Shown here one piece after another: positions 8,784 through 17,209 of a stretch of DNA of 64,000 nucleotides. This DNA is from JAYPAN01 sp049597955 (lineage in GTDB: Bacteria > Pseudomonadota > Alphaproteobacteria > RS24). Position 1 is the first letter of the stretch. The number at the start of each line of letters is the position of its first letter. Below the pieces are notes generated by a model that searched no databases, was not told where the DNA came from, and saw nothing but the letters and a program-made list of their open reading frames with translations. Location of the stretch: the NCBI GenBank assembly GCA_049597955.1, contig JBMYND010000002.1, positions 310,001 to 374,000 on the forward strand, in the 5' to 3' direction. The translations under genes were made by a program, and so were the position numbers.

Positions 8784-8811
8784 AACATAGAGCGACGGTT
8801 TGTCGCATCAA
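8784..8811 (-). promoter_or_regulatory. Proteorhodopsin promoter with inverted repeat in the spacer
   Basis: On the minus strand TTGATG and TATGTT are separated by 16 nt, about 30 nt before the start codon. The spacer holds a perfect inverted repeat, GCGAC-ggttt-GTCGC (8792-8806), a possible operator. Promoter call by eye. Confidence 0.55.
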
Positions 8812-8857
8812 GCAAAAAAATGAGGTTTATTTATTTTTTTTCAATGAATTATTTTTA

Positions 8858-9415
8858 TTGCCTACCGGTTTTGACCTCGCCATGATTGGCATCCAGCAGG
8901 AGACAGGCGTGGATATTGGCTCGTTAAAACAGCGTTTTCAGAATGATTTGTCGCAAATTCGGTCGCGCTCATTGCTTGTTGAGGCGCAAAAAGCCTCGCG
9001 TTTACGGGCGGTTGACCGGCTCACCCGCGCCGAAGCCATTGCCATTGCCGCCAATTTACACGAATTGCTTGATTGGCTGCCGGGCCAGCATGTTGACACA
9101 GCAAAACGCGATAATGGCACGGCCATTACAGTGACGGCGGCGGTGACACCGAGCAAATATGTGTCGGCTGCCGGACTGGTTTTTCTCGAGGGCGAACTGC
9201 TTTCGACCGATTTTGACCGACTCAAAAAGCCGGTCTATGCGCGGCTGGATGATTTTACCGGTGATGCATATCGCATGGATAGCCGCGATATGTTGGTTGA
9301 GGCAATTTTTACCCATTTCCGCAATGCTTATTTGCGCAATTTTGAAGCCGCCATGACCGAAGGCGGCGATCGCGAAGATTTGCTTTATGGCGGAGAGGCC
9401 GAGTTTGACGATTAG
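8858..9415 (+). CDS. Hypothetical protein
   Basis: Up to 185 residues, not recognised. It is probably cytoplasmic: no signal peptide or membrane segment, an N-terminal helical part rich in Arg, Leu and Ala, a middle TAITVTAAVTP strand-like region and an acidic C-terminus (EAEFDD). The start is uncertain: TTG at 8858 or ATG at 8882 are possible, and neither has a convincing ribosome binding site. It is divergent from proteorhodopsin and convergent with the copper-chaperone gene, separated from that by 5 bases. Confidence 0.6.
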   Translation: MPTGFDLAMIGIQQETGVDIGSLKQRFQNDLSQIRSRSLLVEAQKASRLRAVDRLTRAEAIAIAANLHELLDWLPGQHVDTAKRDNGTAITVTAAVTPSKYVSAAGLVFLEGELLSTDFDRLKKPVYARLDDFTGDAYRMDSRDMLVEAIFTHFRNAYLRNFEAAMTEGGDREDLLYGGEAEFDD

Positions 9416-9420
9416 CCGTC

Positions 9421-9927
9421 TCAGTGATGGCGATGGTGGTCTTTTTGGGCCATTGCCTTGGGGCTTACCATGACATTCAAATGCGTCCGGTCGCCATTTT
9501 TGTCCAACAGGGTCAGGCGCATTGGCACTGTTTTGTCGCGTGCATCGCCGCGATAGCCAAATAACATGAGATGCAGGCCGCCGGGTTTGAGGGTCACTGT
9601 TTCGCCAGCCGGCAGGGCCAGCCCGTCCAGCCGCCGCATCCGCATAATACCGTCATCCATGCTCATTGTGTGAATCTCAATACGCGCAAACATATCGCTG
9701 TCCACCGCCACAAGTTTCAGCTCATTTGCTGTTTTATTGTGCAATGTGCCATGGGCGACACCGGGTCGCTTGCCAATGCCATGGCGCAGGGTCAGCTCTG
9801 CCGACAGCGCCGGTTTTTCGTCGGCCATAACCGCTGCGCCGGGCAATAGACCAATTTGCAACAAGGCCAGCATGGCCATTGTCAGAGCCAGCTTAAAGCG
9901 GCTCAAGCTTCTGATTTTATGCGGCAT
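9421..9927 (-). CDS. PCu(A)C-family periplasmic copper chaperone
   Basis: 168 residues with an N-terminal signal peptide (hydrophobic core TMAMLALLQIGLLPGA). The PCu(A)C copper(I) motif is visible: a His-x-Met near EIHTMSM, a further Met in GIMRM, and HLM in PGGLHLMLFG, set in the beta-rich domain. The C-terminus ends in a His cluster (DHHRHH). This family delivers copper to the CuA or CuB site of cytochrome oxidase. The gene stands alone; no Sco or cox genes are nearby. Confidence 0.88.
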   Translation of the reverse strand: MPHKIRSLSRFKLALTMAMLALLQIGLLPGAAVMADEKPALSAELTLRHGIGKRPGVAHGTLHNKTANELKLVAVDSDMFARIEIHTMSMDDGIMRMRRLDGLALPAGETVTLKPGGLHLMLFGYRGDARDKTVPMRLTLLDKNGDRTHLNVMVSPKAMAQKDHHRHH

Positions 9928-9959
9928 TTACGCAAAACCCTCGGTTTCAATGCATGGCG

Positions 9960-11477
9960 CTATTCGGCCGGCTCTTTGATGGCATTATTGGCCGCCGGTG
10001 TGAAGACATAATCGGCCGCGTCCAAATGGCGCGTCGCCTCCTCGTAAATATAAGTGAAATCGGGCCAATTATTGGTGATTTTGCCTGCCTCGTTTTTATA
10101 CCAACTGTCGCATTCTTTTGACCAAACGGAAGTGTCGAGCCGCGCTTTCAGATAATCGGCGAAATCGCTCATTTTTTCCGGTTTCAGGTCAATCACGCTG
10201 GCATGATTGGCGCGCATGGTTTTCAGCGCATCAATGATATAATTGACCTGACATTCAATCATGAAAATAATCGAATTATGGCCGAGATTGGTGTTCGGGC
10301 CATACAGCATAAAAAGATTGGGGAAATGCGGCATGGTAATGCCGAGATAAGCCTCTGCCCCGTCGCGCCATTGCGCATTAAGCTCGGTGTCGGCACTGCC
10401 GGTAATGTCCAGCGGGGCCAGAAAATCAGTGCTGGCAAAGCCGGTGCCGTAAATAATGGCGTCAAACTCATGCGATATGCCGCCCTGCACATCAATGCCG
10501 CTGGCGGTGATGGCGTCAATCGGCGTGGTTTCCACCGCAACATTGGGCCGTTGCAGCGCCGGATAATAGTCATCCGAAATCACCACCCGCTTGCAGCCGA
10601 CCGGATAATCCGGCCAGAGAATCTCGCGCATGGCCGGGTCGGTGACTTGGTCGTCAAAATGGACTTGCACGGTTTTGGTCATATCACCGGACAGGTTAAG
10701 CGCGCGCACCAAAAAGCGGGTTTTCTCAAAACTGTTGAAAATTGTGAAATTGCGCTCCAAAGCCCAATAAATCAGGCCGCGATAAAATTTCCGAAAGCCC
10801 GGCACATATTTGAACATGGCTTTTTGCAGCGCGTTATAGGGTTTGTCATTGCGCGGCACGACATGGCAGGGCGAGCGTTGGAAGACTGTCAATTGCGCGG
10901 CGATTTTGGCGACTTCCGGGATGAATTGCGCCGCCGAGGGGCCATTGCCAATCACCGCCACGCGCTTGCCGGTCAGGTCAATATCATGGCGCCATTCGGC
11001 GGAATGAAAAATCGCCCCCTGAAACGCATCATGGCCCTTGATTTCCGGCATTTTCGGCCGGTTGAGCTGACCGAGCGCAGTGACCAGAATATCGGTTTGC
11101 AGCCGGTCGCCATTTGTCGTTTCAAGCTGCCATTGGCGCGCTTTTTCGTCGAAACGGGCAGCCGCGATTTCTGTGCCGAAACGGGTTTTGGCGCGCAAAT
11201 CATATTTGGCAACCAGACTGTCGAGATAGGCGAAAATTTCATCGCGCGGCGGAAATGTGCGCGACCAGTCCGACCGGCCTTCAAATGAAAAAGAATAAAA
11301 ATGCGAAGGAACGTCGCAGGCACAGCCCGGATAGCTGTTATCGCGCCATGTGCCGCCAATATCATTGGCTTTTTCGATGATTTGGAAATTGTCAAAGCCA
11401 TTGCGCAGCAATTGCATGGCCATGCAAAGCCCGCCAACGCCACTGCCAATAATGGTCACATGCGGTTGATTGGTCAT
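9960..11477 (-). CDS. Flavin-containing monooxygenase, Baeyer-Villiger type
   Basis: 505 residues. The FAD Rossmann motif GSGVGG is at the N-terminus, a second dinucleotide motif GNGPSA lies in the middle, and between them is the Baeyer-Villiger fingerprint FxGxxxHxxxW, seen as FQGAIFHSAEW. These enzymes use NADPH and oxygen to convert ketones to esters or lactones, or oxidise soft nucleophiles. GGGAGAG precedes the ATG. It is divergent from the PQQ dehydrogenase gene with about 100 bases between them, so both may share a control region. Substrate unknown. Confidence 0.88.
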   Translation of the reverse strand: MTNQPHVTIIGSGVGGLCMAMQLLRNGFDNFQIIEKANDIGGTWRDNSYPGCACDVPSHFYSFSFEGRSDWSRTFPPRDEIFAYLDSLVAKYDLRAKTRFGTEIAAARFDEKARQWQLETTNGDRLQTDILVTALGQLNRPKMPEIKGHDAFQGAIFHSAEWRHDIDLTGKRVAVIGNGPSAAQFIPEVAKIAAQLTVFQRSPCHVVPRNDKPYNALQKAMFKYVPGFRKFYRGLIYWALERNFTIFNSFEKTRFLVRALNLSGDMTKTVQVHFDDQVTDPAMREILWPDYPVGCKRVVISDDYYPALQRPNVAVETTPIDAITASGIDVQGGISHEFDAIIYGTGFASTDFLAPLDITGSADTELNAQWRDGAEAYLGITMPHFPNLFMLYGPNTNLGHNSIIFMIECQVNYIIDALKTMRANHASVIDLKPEKMSDFADYLKARLDTSVWSKECDSWYKNEAGKITNNWPDFTYIYEEATRHLDAADYVFTPAANNAIKEPAE

Positions 11478-11577
11478 TTATCTCTCCCGGTCAAATGTCT
11501 GACAGGCATTTTGCGCTTGTCCCGCCTATTAAATCAATTAAGATTTTTACAGTAATTACCAAGGGAGGGTATAGGCT

Positions 11578-13830
11578 ATGGGTCATCCTACGCTTTCGCA
11601 GCAGCAGGCCATAATTGTCAATGTGGCGGCGCTGGCATTTCTTTCGGCAATGGTTTTGGTCGGCATGTCATCATCATCTTCGGATGATGTCGGCTCCGGC
11701 AGCGATGGCAAAAATGGCGTTGCCAGCAGCAGCATTGCGCGCATTGACACGCAGCGCATTGTCAATGCTGACAAGGCGCCGGGCGATTGGCTGTCGCATG
11801 GCCGCAATTATCAAGAGCAGCGTTTTTCGCCGCTGACGCAAATCAATGCAGAAACAGTGAAAGACCTGCAATTGAGCTGGTCTTTCGACATGTATACAAA
11901 TCGCGGGCTGGAATCGACGCCAATCGTTGTGGATGGCATTATGTATATGACCGGCTCATGGAGTGTGGTTTATGCGGTGGATGCCAAAACCGGCACGGAA
12001 ATCTGGTCTTACGACCCGGAAGTGCCGGGCGATTGGGCGAAATATGCCTGTTGCGATGTGGTCAATCGCGGCGTTGCCGTATATGAAGGCGCGGTTTATT
12101 TGGCCAGTCTGGATGGCCATTTGATTTCTCTCAATGCCGAAACCGGTGAAGAAATCTGGCGTGTTGATACGCTGACCGACCGCTCGCGCCCCTATACCAT
12201 TACCGGCGCGCCGCGGGTTGCCAATGGCCGTGTGTTTATCGGCAATGGCGGCGGCGAATATGGCGTGCGCGGCTATGTCAGCGCCTATGACACCAAAACC
12301 GGCGCTTTGGATTGGCGCTTTTACACTGTGCCGGGCGACCCGTCACAGCCATTTGAACATCCCGAAATGGCAGAAGCCGCGAAAACCTGGAAAGGCGGCG
12401 AATGGTGGAAAATCGGCGGCGGCGGCACGGTTTGGAATTCCATTGTTTATGACCCGGACACAGATACGGTTTTCCTCGGTGTCGGCAATGGCTCACCTTG
12501 GACACGCTCAATAAGGTCGCCGGGTGGCGGGGATAATCTGTTCCTGTCATCAATTGTCGCGCTTGACCCGAATACCGGCAGCAAGAAATGGCATTATCAG
12601 ACCACGCCGGGCGACACTTGGGATTACACCGCCGTGCAGGACATGATGCTGGCCGATATGGAAATTGACGGCAAAATGCGCAAAGTCATTATGCAGGCAC
12701 CGAAAAACGGCTTTTTCTATGTGCTGGATCGCGGCACGGGCGAATTATTGCGCGCCCATCCTTATGTGGCGGTCAATTGGGCCAGCCATGTGGATATGAA
12801 AACCGGCCGTCCGGTGGAAATTGCCAGCCGTGATTTCAACAAAAGCGGTAAATCAGAATGGATATTGCCCGGCCCGCTTGGCGGCCATAATTGGCAGGCC
12901 ATGTCGTATAATCCGAAAACCGGTCTGGTCTATATTCCGGCGTTGGAAAGCCCGCTGGTTTATGATGTTGACCATGATTTCAAGGCGACAGGGCGCTATA
13001 AATATGTCGAGGGGGGCTGGAATACCGGCATTGAATTTGGTCGCTTGCTGGCGCTGCTTGGTGAGCATCCGGATTTTCCCGCCGCCAAAGGCTATATCAC
13101 CGCCTTTGACCCGCTGACCGGCAAAACCCATTGGACGCGCCAGCATGCCTCGCATTGGAATGGCGGCACTTTGTCCACTGCGGCGGATTTGGTGTTTCAG
13201 GGCAATAGTGACGGTTTTGTTGTTGCTTATGATGCGAAAACCGGTGCCGAAGTCTGGAAAGTCAATACTTATACCAGCATTATTGCGCCGCCCATCACCT
13301 ATCAGATTGATGGTGAGCAATATGTGGCCATTCAGGTTGGCTCCGGTGGTGCTGGCATTACCGATGGCACGACAGCCCCGGCATCAGCCAAATATGGCAA
13401 TTTCGGGCGTATGCTGGCCTTCAAGCTGAATGGTGGCGGCACGATTGAAGAGCCGGAAATCTGGGCGCGGGAAATCCCTGAGCCGCCTGTGCTGAATGCG
13501 TCGGCTGAGCAAATCAATCGCGGCATGGAGCAGTTTCACGAGATTTGCGCTTTCTGCCACGGGCTTGCCGTTATCAGCACGGCAGCGATACCGGATTTGC
13601 GTAAAATGAGTGAGCCGACCCATCGTATGTTCAAGGAAATTGTGTTGGAAGGCACTTTGGCCGATCGCGGCATGTCGGGTTTTGCTGACCGTTTGAGCGA
13701 GCAGGATGTTGAGGATATTTACGCCTTTATCAATGCCCGCCAATGGCAGGATTATCAGGCACAGGAAGCAGCGAAACAGGAATCGCGCGGCAAGGAGGCC
13801 GGTCAGGACAAGCAAAGCGCGCTGCAATAA
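11578..13830 (+). CDS. PQQ-dependent quinohemoprotein alcohol dehydrogenase
   Basis: 750 residues: an N-terminal signal or anchor segment, an eight-bladed PQQ beta-propeller (tryptophan-docking repeats such as AVDAKTGTEIWSYD), and a C-terminal cytochrome c domain with CAFCH at 657-661 and a candidate axial Met near 699. The vicinal disulfide Cys158-Cys159 typical of PQQ alcohol dehydrogenases is present. In the metal site the catalytic Asp349 is followed two residues later by Thr351 rather than Asp, the pattern of calcium enzymes rather than lanthanide enzymes. It would oxidise an alcohol in the periplasm and pass electrons to its own heme. AGGGAGG precedes the ATG. No pqq synthesis genes are in the window. 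Confidence 0.92.
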   Translation: MGHPTLSQQQAIIVNVAALAFLSAMVLVGMSSSSSDDVGSGSDGKNGVASSSIARIDTQRIVNADKAPGDWLSHGRNYQEQRFSPLTQINAETVKDLQLSWSFDMYTNRGLESTPIVVDGIMYMTGSWSVVYAVDAKTGTEIWSYDPEVPGDWAKYACCDVVNRGVAVYEGAVYLASLDGHLISLNAETGEEIWRVDTLTDRSRPYTITGAPRVANGRVFIGNGGGEYGVRGYVSAYDTKTGALDWRFYTVPGDPSQPFEHPEMAEAAKTWKGGEWWKIGGGGTVWNSIVYDPDTDTVFLGVGNGSPWTRSIRSPGGGDNLFLSSIVALDPNTGSKKWHYQTTPGDTWDYTAVQDMMLADMEIDGKMRKVIMQAPKNGFFYVLDRGTGELLRAHPYVAVNWASHVDMKTGRPVEIASRDFNKSGKSEWILPGPLGGHNWQAMSYNPKTGLVYIPALESPLVYDVDHDFKATGRYKYVEGGWNTGIEFGRLLALLGEHPDFPAAKGYITAFDPLTGKTHWTRQHASHWNGGTLSTAADLVFQGNSDGFVVAYDAKTGAEVWKVNTYTSIIAPPITYQIDGEQYVAIQVGSGGAGITDGTTAPASAKYGNFGRMLAFKLNGGGTIEEPEIWAREIPEPPVLNASAEQINRGMEQFHEICAFCHGLAVISTAAIPDLRKMSEPTHRMFKEIVLEGTLADRGMSGFADRLSEQDVEDIYAFINARQWQDYQAQEAAKQESRGKEAGQDKQSALQ

Positions 13831-13845
13831 AGGGGTGCGTGTCGG

Positions 13846-14418
13846 TCAGCCCGCAGATTTGGGCGGTAAATCCGGCACGGGCAGTTCGCGAAATTCAAGT
13901 TTAAGGCGTTCTTCTTCGCCTTGCGAATCGGGACGGCTTTCGAGGCCGTCCCGTTTTTGCATCTCATCTTCCAGCGTTTCGGGCTTTTTGACCTTATAAC
14001 TCAACCGGCCTTCAAGCGGCTTGCCGCCTTCCATGGCCGTGAGCGCGTCTTCCACCGCATCGGCCAGTTCCGGCGAAAAAGGCAGGCGATAAAGGCGCGG
14101 ATAGGAGAGCAGCGCACCATTATCCGACAGTTTTTGCGCCAGCAAATATATTGCGCCGGGGGTTTTGGCAATTTTATCCGGCTCCTCAATCACCGCCCAA
14201 TGCAGTTTGAACGGATTGGGCGGCGCATCGGCAATCGCCCAGCCGCGCATATTCTGGCTGCCATGATAGGCGAAAATGTAAAATAAGGTGACCAGCGCAA
14301 TGCCCGCCAGCTTAATCGGCCGCGCATAGGGGGTTTTCAGATTGAGGGCCAGCAAGAGCGCCGCCAAGGCCGCATAGGCCAGCGCCAGCATGACGGGAAA
14401 AGGAAAAGGCAGATTCAT
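13846..14418 (-). CDS. Hypothetical membrane protein, third gene of ExbB-like operon
   Basis: 190 residues with two N-terminal hydrophobic segments (about 8-27 and 36-51), then a probable periplasmic domain containing HGSQNMRGWA, a PxxFKLHWAVIEEPDK segment and GAIYLLAQ, and a charged C-terminus. Not recognised. Its ATG overlaps the stop of the ExbD-like gene by four bases, so it is translated together with the channel genes and is likely a partner. The C-terminal tail is rich in Glu, Arg and Pro and is probably disordered. Confidence 0.75.
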   Translation of the reverse strand: MNLPFPFPVMLALAYAALAALLLALNLKTPYARPIKLAGIALVTLFYIFAYHGSQNMRGWAIADAPPNPFKLHWAVIEEPDKIAKTPGAIYLLAQKLSDNGALLSYPRLYRLPFSPELADAVEDALTAMEGGKPLEGRLSYKVKKPETLEDEMQKRDGLESRPDSQGEEERLKLEFRELPVPDLPPKSAG

Positions 14419-15053
14419 GGTGCTGTCTTGTCGGCCTGCCCGCCAGTGGGGGTTGCGCGAATAAGATATTTGCCGCGCTGCGACATGGCGACCACATCGC
14501 CCAGCGCATTCAGGCGGAAGCGAATGGCTGTGCGCTCGTCACCGGCACCGGTTAATTGGGTTGTGCCGGCATAGACCAGCGCAACTTGCGGATTTAGTTT
14601 TTCAATCTTCACCTGCACCGGCACCGGGCGGCCTTCCACCGCTTTATAATGCAGCAGATTGACCACATATTCACCCGCCGCAATGCCGCGCAAGGAAACG
14701 GTTTCCTGATTGAGCGGGTTATTGATGGTTTGGCCATTAACCGTGATATTGTCTCCCAGCACACCGCGATCGTCGCGGTCAAGATGCATCAGCCCGGCCT
14801 CGCGCACATCAAACCAGACCAGATTGCCCGCGCCATCTTCCACCAGCAGGTCAATATCGTCGCGATGGCCATCCGGCCATTGGGCGGTAATCAAAAACTC
14901 GGCTTTGGGGTTGATTTTCGCCTCTGTGGTTTCCGGCCGGATGAGGATAAAAGCGACGGAAAACATAAAGGCAAAGCCGAGCAGGGCATTAAATAAAATA
15001 TCGGTAAAGGCGTTTTGGTCGTCGCCATTTTGGTAGAGCTTGCCGCCTATCAC
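14415..15053 (-). CDS. ExbD/MotB-like channel partner with a novel periplasmic domain
   Basis: 212 residues. One N-terminal transmembrane helix begins with an Asp (AFTDILFNALLGFAFMF), the arrangement of ExbD/TolR/MotB proteins, where this Asp carries the proton. The remaining part is beta-rich, contains DDIDLLVEDGAGNLVWF and does not look like the usual ExbD/TolR C-terminal domain or the OmpA-like peptidoglycan domain of MotB. It overlaps the genes on both sides by four bases. Role inferred from topology and its ExbB/TolQ-like neighbour. Confidence 0.65.
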   Translation of the reverse strand: MIGGKLYQNGDDQNAFTDILFNALLGFAFMFSVAFILIRPETTEAKINPKAEFLITAQWPDGHRDDIDLLVEDGAGNLVWFDVREAGLMHLDRDDRGVLGDNITVNGQTINNPLNQETVSLRGIAAGEYVVNLLHYKAVEGRPVPVQVKIEKLNPQVALVYAGTTQLTGAGDERTAIRFRLNALGDVVAMSQRGKYLIRATPTGGQADKTAP

Positions 15054-15655
15054 CGGTTCACTGCCTTGTCTTTATTTGCTGATGCATCAGCTATGGCATT
15101 GCTCAAATCCAGCAACAGCGCCTGCATGGCATCAGCCAGCAATTGAAATTGCACGCGCAACAGCAAATTGGCGACCAGGCCAGCCAGCGTTGTATAAAGC
15201 GCCACTGCCATGCCGCCTGACATTTTGGTCAGCGCGGCTTGCAGGCTGGCCGCATCATAACCGCTCAAACCGGCAATCGGTGACAGCATCAGGATAAAGC
15301 CGATAATTGTGCCGAGCAGGCCCAGTTTCAAAACACTGTCAGCGGCCAGCCAGCCATGATTGAGCCAGCGCGCAAGCATGGCCTCTATCTGGTCGGTTTG
15401 CGCGGCAGGCATCGCCGCTCGCGGAACAGCCAATTGGTCGCGCCATTGCTGCACATAACGCAGCAAATACAGCCAGCGTAACGACATGACGGCCCAGACT
15501 GCGAAAATCACCAGCGACAAATAGCTGCGGTCGCCCGACAAAAGCACGCCGAAAAGCCCGCGCTCATGCACCAGATAAATGCCGAAAACAATCAGGCCAA
15601 GCAGTATAAGCCCCTGTAACAGTGCTGAATTTTGTGGTGCGTGTGACTCCGGCAC
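15050..15655 (-). CDS. MotA/TolQ/ExbB-family proton channel protein
   Basis: 201 residues with three or four membrane segments. The family core is clear: LGLLGTIIGFILM in one helix and GMAVALYTTLAGLVANLLL in the next, corresponding to TM2 and TM3 of ExbB/TolQ. The start is GTG, preceded by GGAGGGGG. It is the first of three overlapping genes. The absence of TonB, Tol-Pal or flagellar genes nearby argues against the classical TonB, Tol and motor systems; the load driven by this channel is unknown. Confidence 0.85.
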   Translation of the reverse strand: MPESHAPQNSALLQGLILLGLIVFGIYLVHERGLFGVLLSGDRSYLSLVIFAVWAVMSLRWLYLLRYVQQWRDQLAVPRAAMPAAQTDQIEAMLARWLNHGWLAADSVLKLGLLGTIIGFILMLSPIAGLSGYDAASLQAALTKMSGGMAVALYTTLAGLVANLLLRVQFQLLADAMQALLLDLSNAIADASANKDKAVNR

Positions 15656-15796
15656 GATAACCCCCTCCGCTTATGGCTCAGTTTAATCATGCCCTTGCCA
15701 TACTGTCGAGAGGCTTGGTAATTCGCCGTGATGGCCCGGTTTTCGCTTGCACGAAAATATAATTCATGGTGCCCTGTTATCAGGGAGGCAGGTCGA

Positions 15797-17203
15797 ATGT
15801 CGCTGCAACAAACTGAGTCACCGGGGGGTGCCGCGGCGCGGATTTCTTGGTGGACAATATTCTGTTTTGCTCTGCCACCGGTCGGCGCGGGCTATATGTT
15901 TTGCCTGGTTTCACTTTACATTATGAAATATGCGACTGATGTGCTGCTTATTGCGCCAGCCATTATGGGGCTGATTTTCGGCTTTTCGCGCTTTTGGGAT
16001 GCTATATCTGACCCGCTGGCGGGGTATTTGTCCGATAAGACCAATACGCGCTGGGGGCGTCGGCGGCCTTGGATTTTCGCTTCAATCGTGCCGATTGGCT
16101 TGAGTTTTTGGATGTTGTCGGCACCGCCCGAAACCCTGTCTGCTTCCGGGCTGGTCATTTGGATGGCGGTGGCGATTGTCAGCTTTTATTCGGCTATGAC
16201 GATTTTCATTGTGCCGCATATGTCGCTCGGCGCGGAATTGACCGATGATTATCACGAGCGCAATAAGATTTTCGGCGCGCGCCATGCTGGCTGGATTGCC
16301 GGATATATCAGCGCGCTGCTTACCATGTCACTATTGATTGCGGCAGAAAATGAAAGCGCCGGTGCGGTTAGAACATTGGCTGCCGAGCAATCGCTTTATG
16401 CGGCGATGTTTTGCGGCATTTGCCTGCTGTTTTGCGCTGTATGGGTGAAAGAACGCCCTGAATTTATCGGCAAAGCGCCGCAAAAACCATGGCTGGCGGC
16501 GCGTGACATTTGGGCCAACAGCCATGCGCGCCTGCTTATCATTGCCATATTTATTGAAAATCTCGGCGGTGCGGTTATCACGATTTTGACCCTGTATAAT
16601 GCCGAATATGTGCTCAATGCGCCGGCCATGGCACCGGTTTTCATCCTCTCTTATATGGTGTTTTCCTTTGTGCTGACGCCGCTATGGTTGCCATTGGCAC
16701 GGCGCATCGGCAAAAAGGAATTATGGATTTATTCGATGATTGTCACCGCCTTTGCCTTTGGCTTTATGGGCTTTCTTGAGCCGGGTGATGATTGGATATT
16801 GGTCGCGCTGGCGGCGATTGCCGGTGCGGCCGGTTCTTGCGGCGGCACAATAAACCCGTCGATAAAATCCGACGTTATTGACTATGACGAATATCTGACC
16901 GGTGAACGCAAGGAAGGCGCTTATTTTTCCGCCTGGTTTTTTGTCTCGAAATTGTCTTATGGCGTGATGCTGATGGTCACCGGATTTGCCCTGTCACTGG
17001 CCGGTTTTGTGCCGAAAGTCGAACAGAATGAGGCGGTTGTGTTCACCTTGCGCTTCCTCTATGCCGGTGTGCCTTTCATGGCCTATCTGGTCGGTGCCTA
17101 TTTGTTGGCGCGCTTTGCCTTTAATGAAGAAGAGCACAAGCGCGTGCAATCCGAGCTCGAAGTCATTCGTAAAGACCGCGCGGCACAAGAAGCGACAAGC
17201 TGA
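15797..17203 (+). CDS. GPH-family (MelB-like) sugar/cation symporter, MFS
   Basis: About 468 residues and twelve predicted membrane helices. The glycoside-pentoside-hexuronide:cation symporter signature is clear near the N-terminus: DPLAGYLSDKTNTRWGRRRPW. The start is placed at MSLQQTE because GGGAGG lies 8 nt upstream; the longer in-frame extension lacks a ribosome site. The neighbours are an amidohydrolase and a DUF1329 gene, so the substrate may be a sugar or an amidated compound, but this is not determined by the sequence. Confidence 0.85.
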   Translation: MSLQQTESPGGAAARISWWTIFCFALPPVGAGYMFCLVSLYIMKYATDVLLIAPAIMGLIFGFSRFWDAISDPLAGYLSDKTNTRWGRRRPWIFASIVPIGLSFWMLSAPPETLSASGLVIWMAVAIVSFYSAMTIFIVPHMSLGAELTDDYHERNKIFGARHAGWIAGYISALLTMSLLIAAENESAGAVRTLAAEQSLYAAMFCGICLLFCAVWVKERPEFIGKAPQKPWLAARDIWANSHARLLIIAIFIENLGGAVITILTLYNAEYVLNAPAMAPVFILSYMVFSFVLTPLWLPLARRIGKKELWIYSMIVTAFAFGFMGFLEPGDDWILVALAAIAGAAGSCGGTINPSIKSDVIDYDEYLTGERKEGAYFSAWFFVSKLSYGVMLMVTGFALSLAGFVPKVEQNEAVVFTLRFLYAGVPFMAYLVGAYLLARFAFNEEEHKRVQSELEVIRKDRAAQEATS

Positions 17204-17209
17204 TTTGGC

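Noticed and set aside
8753..8815. N-terminal extension of proteorhodopsin by 21 residues
   Set aside because: It covers the -10 box and would displace the signal peptide; a good ribosome site precedes the internal ATG.
13846..15655. Zorya-type defence system or Tol-Pal/TonB complex
   Set aside because: The channel pair is similar in topology, but ZorC/D or ZorE, Tol-Pal and TonB genes are all missing.
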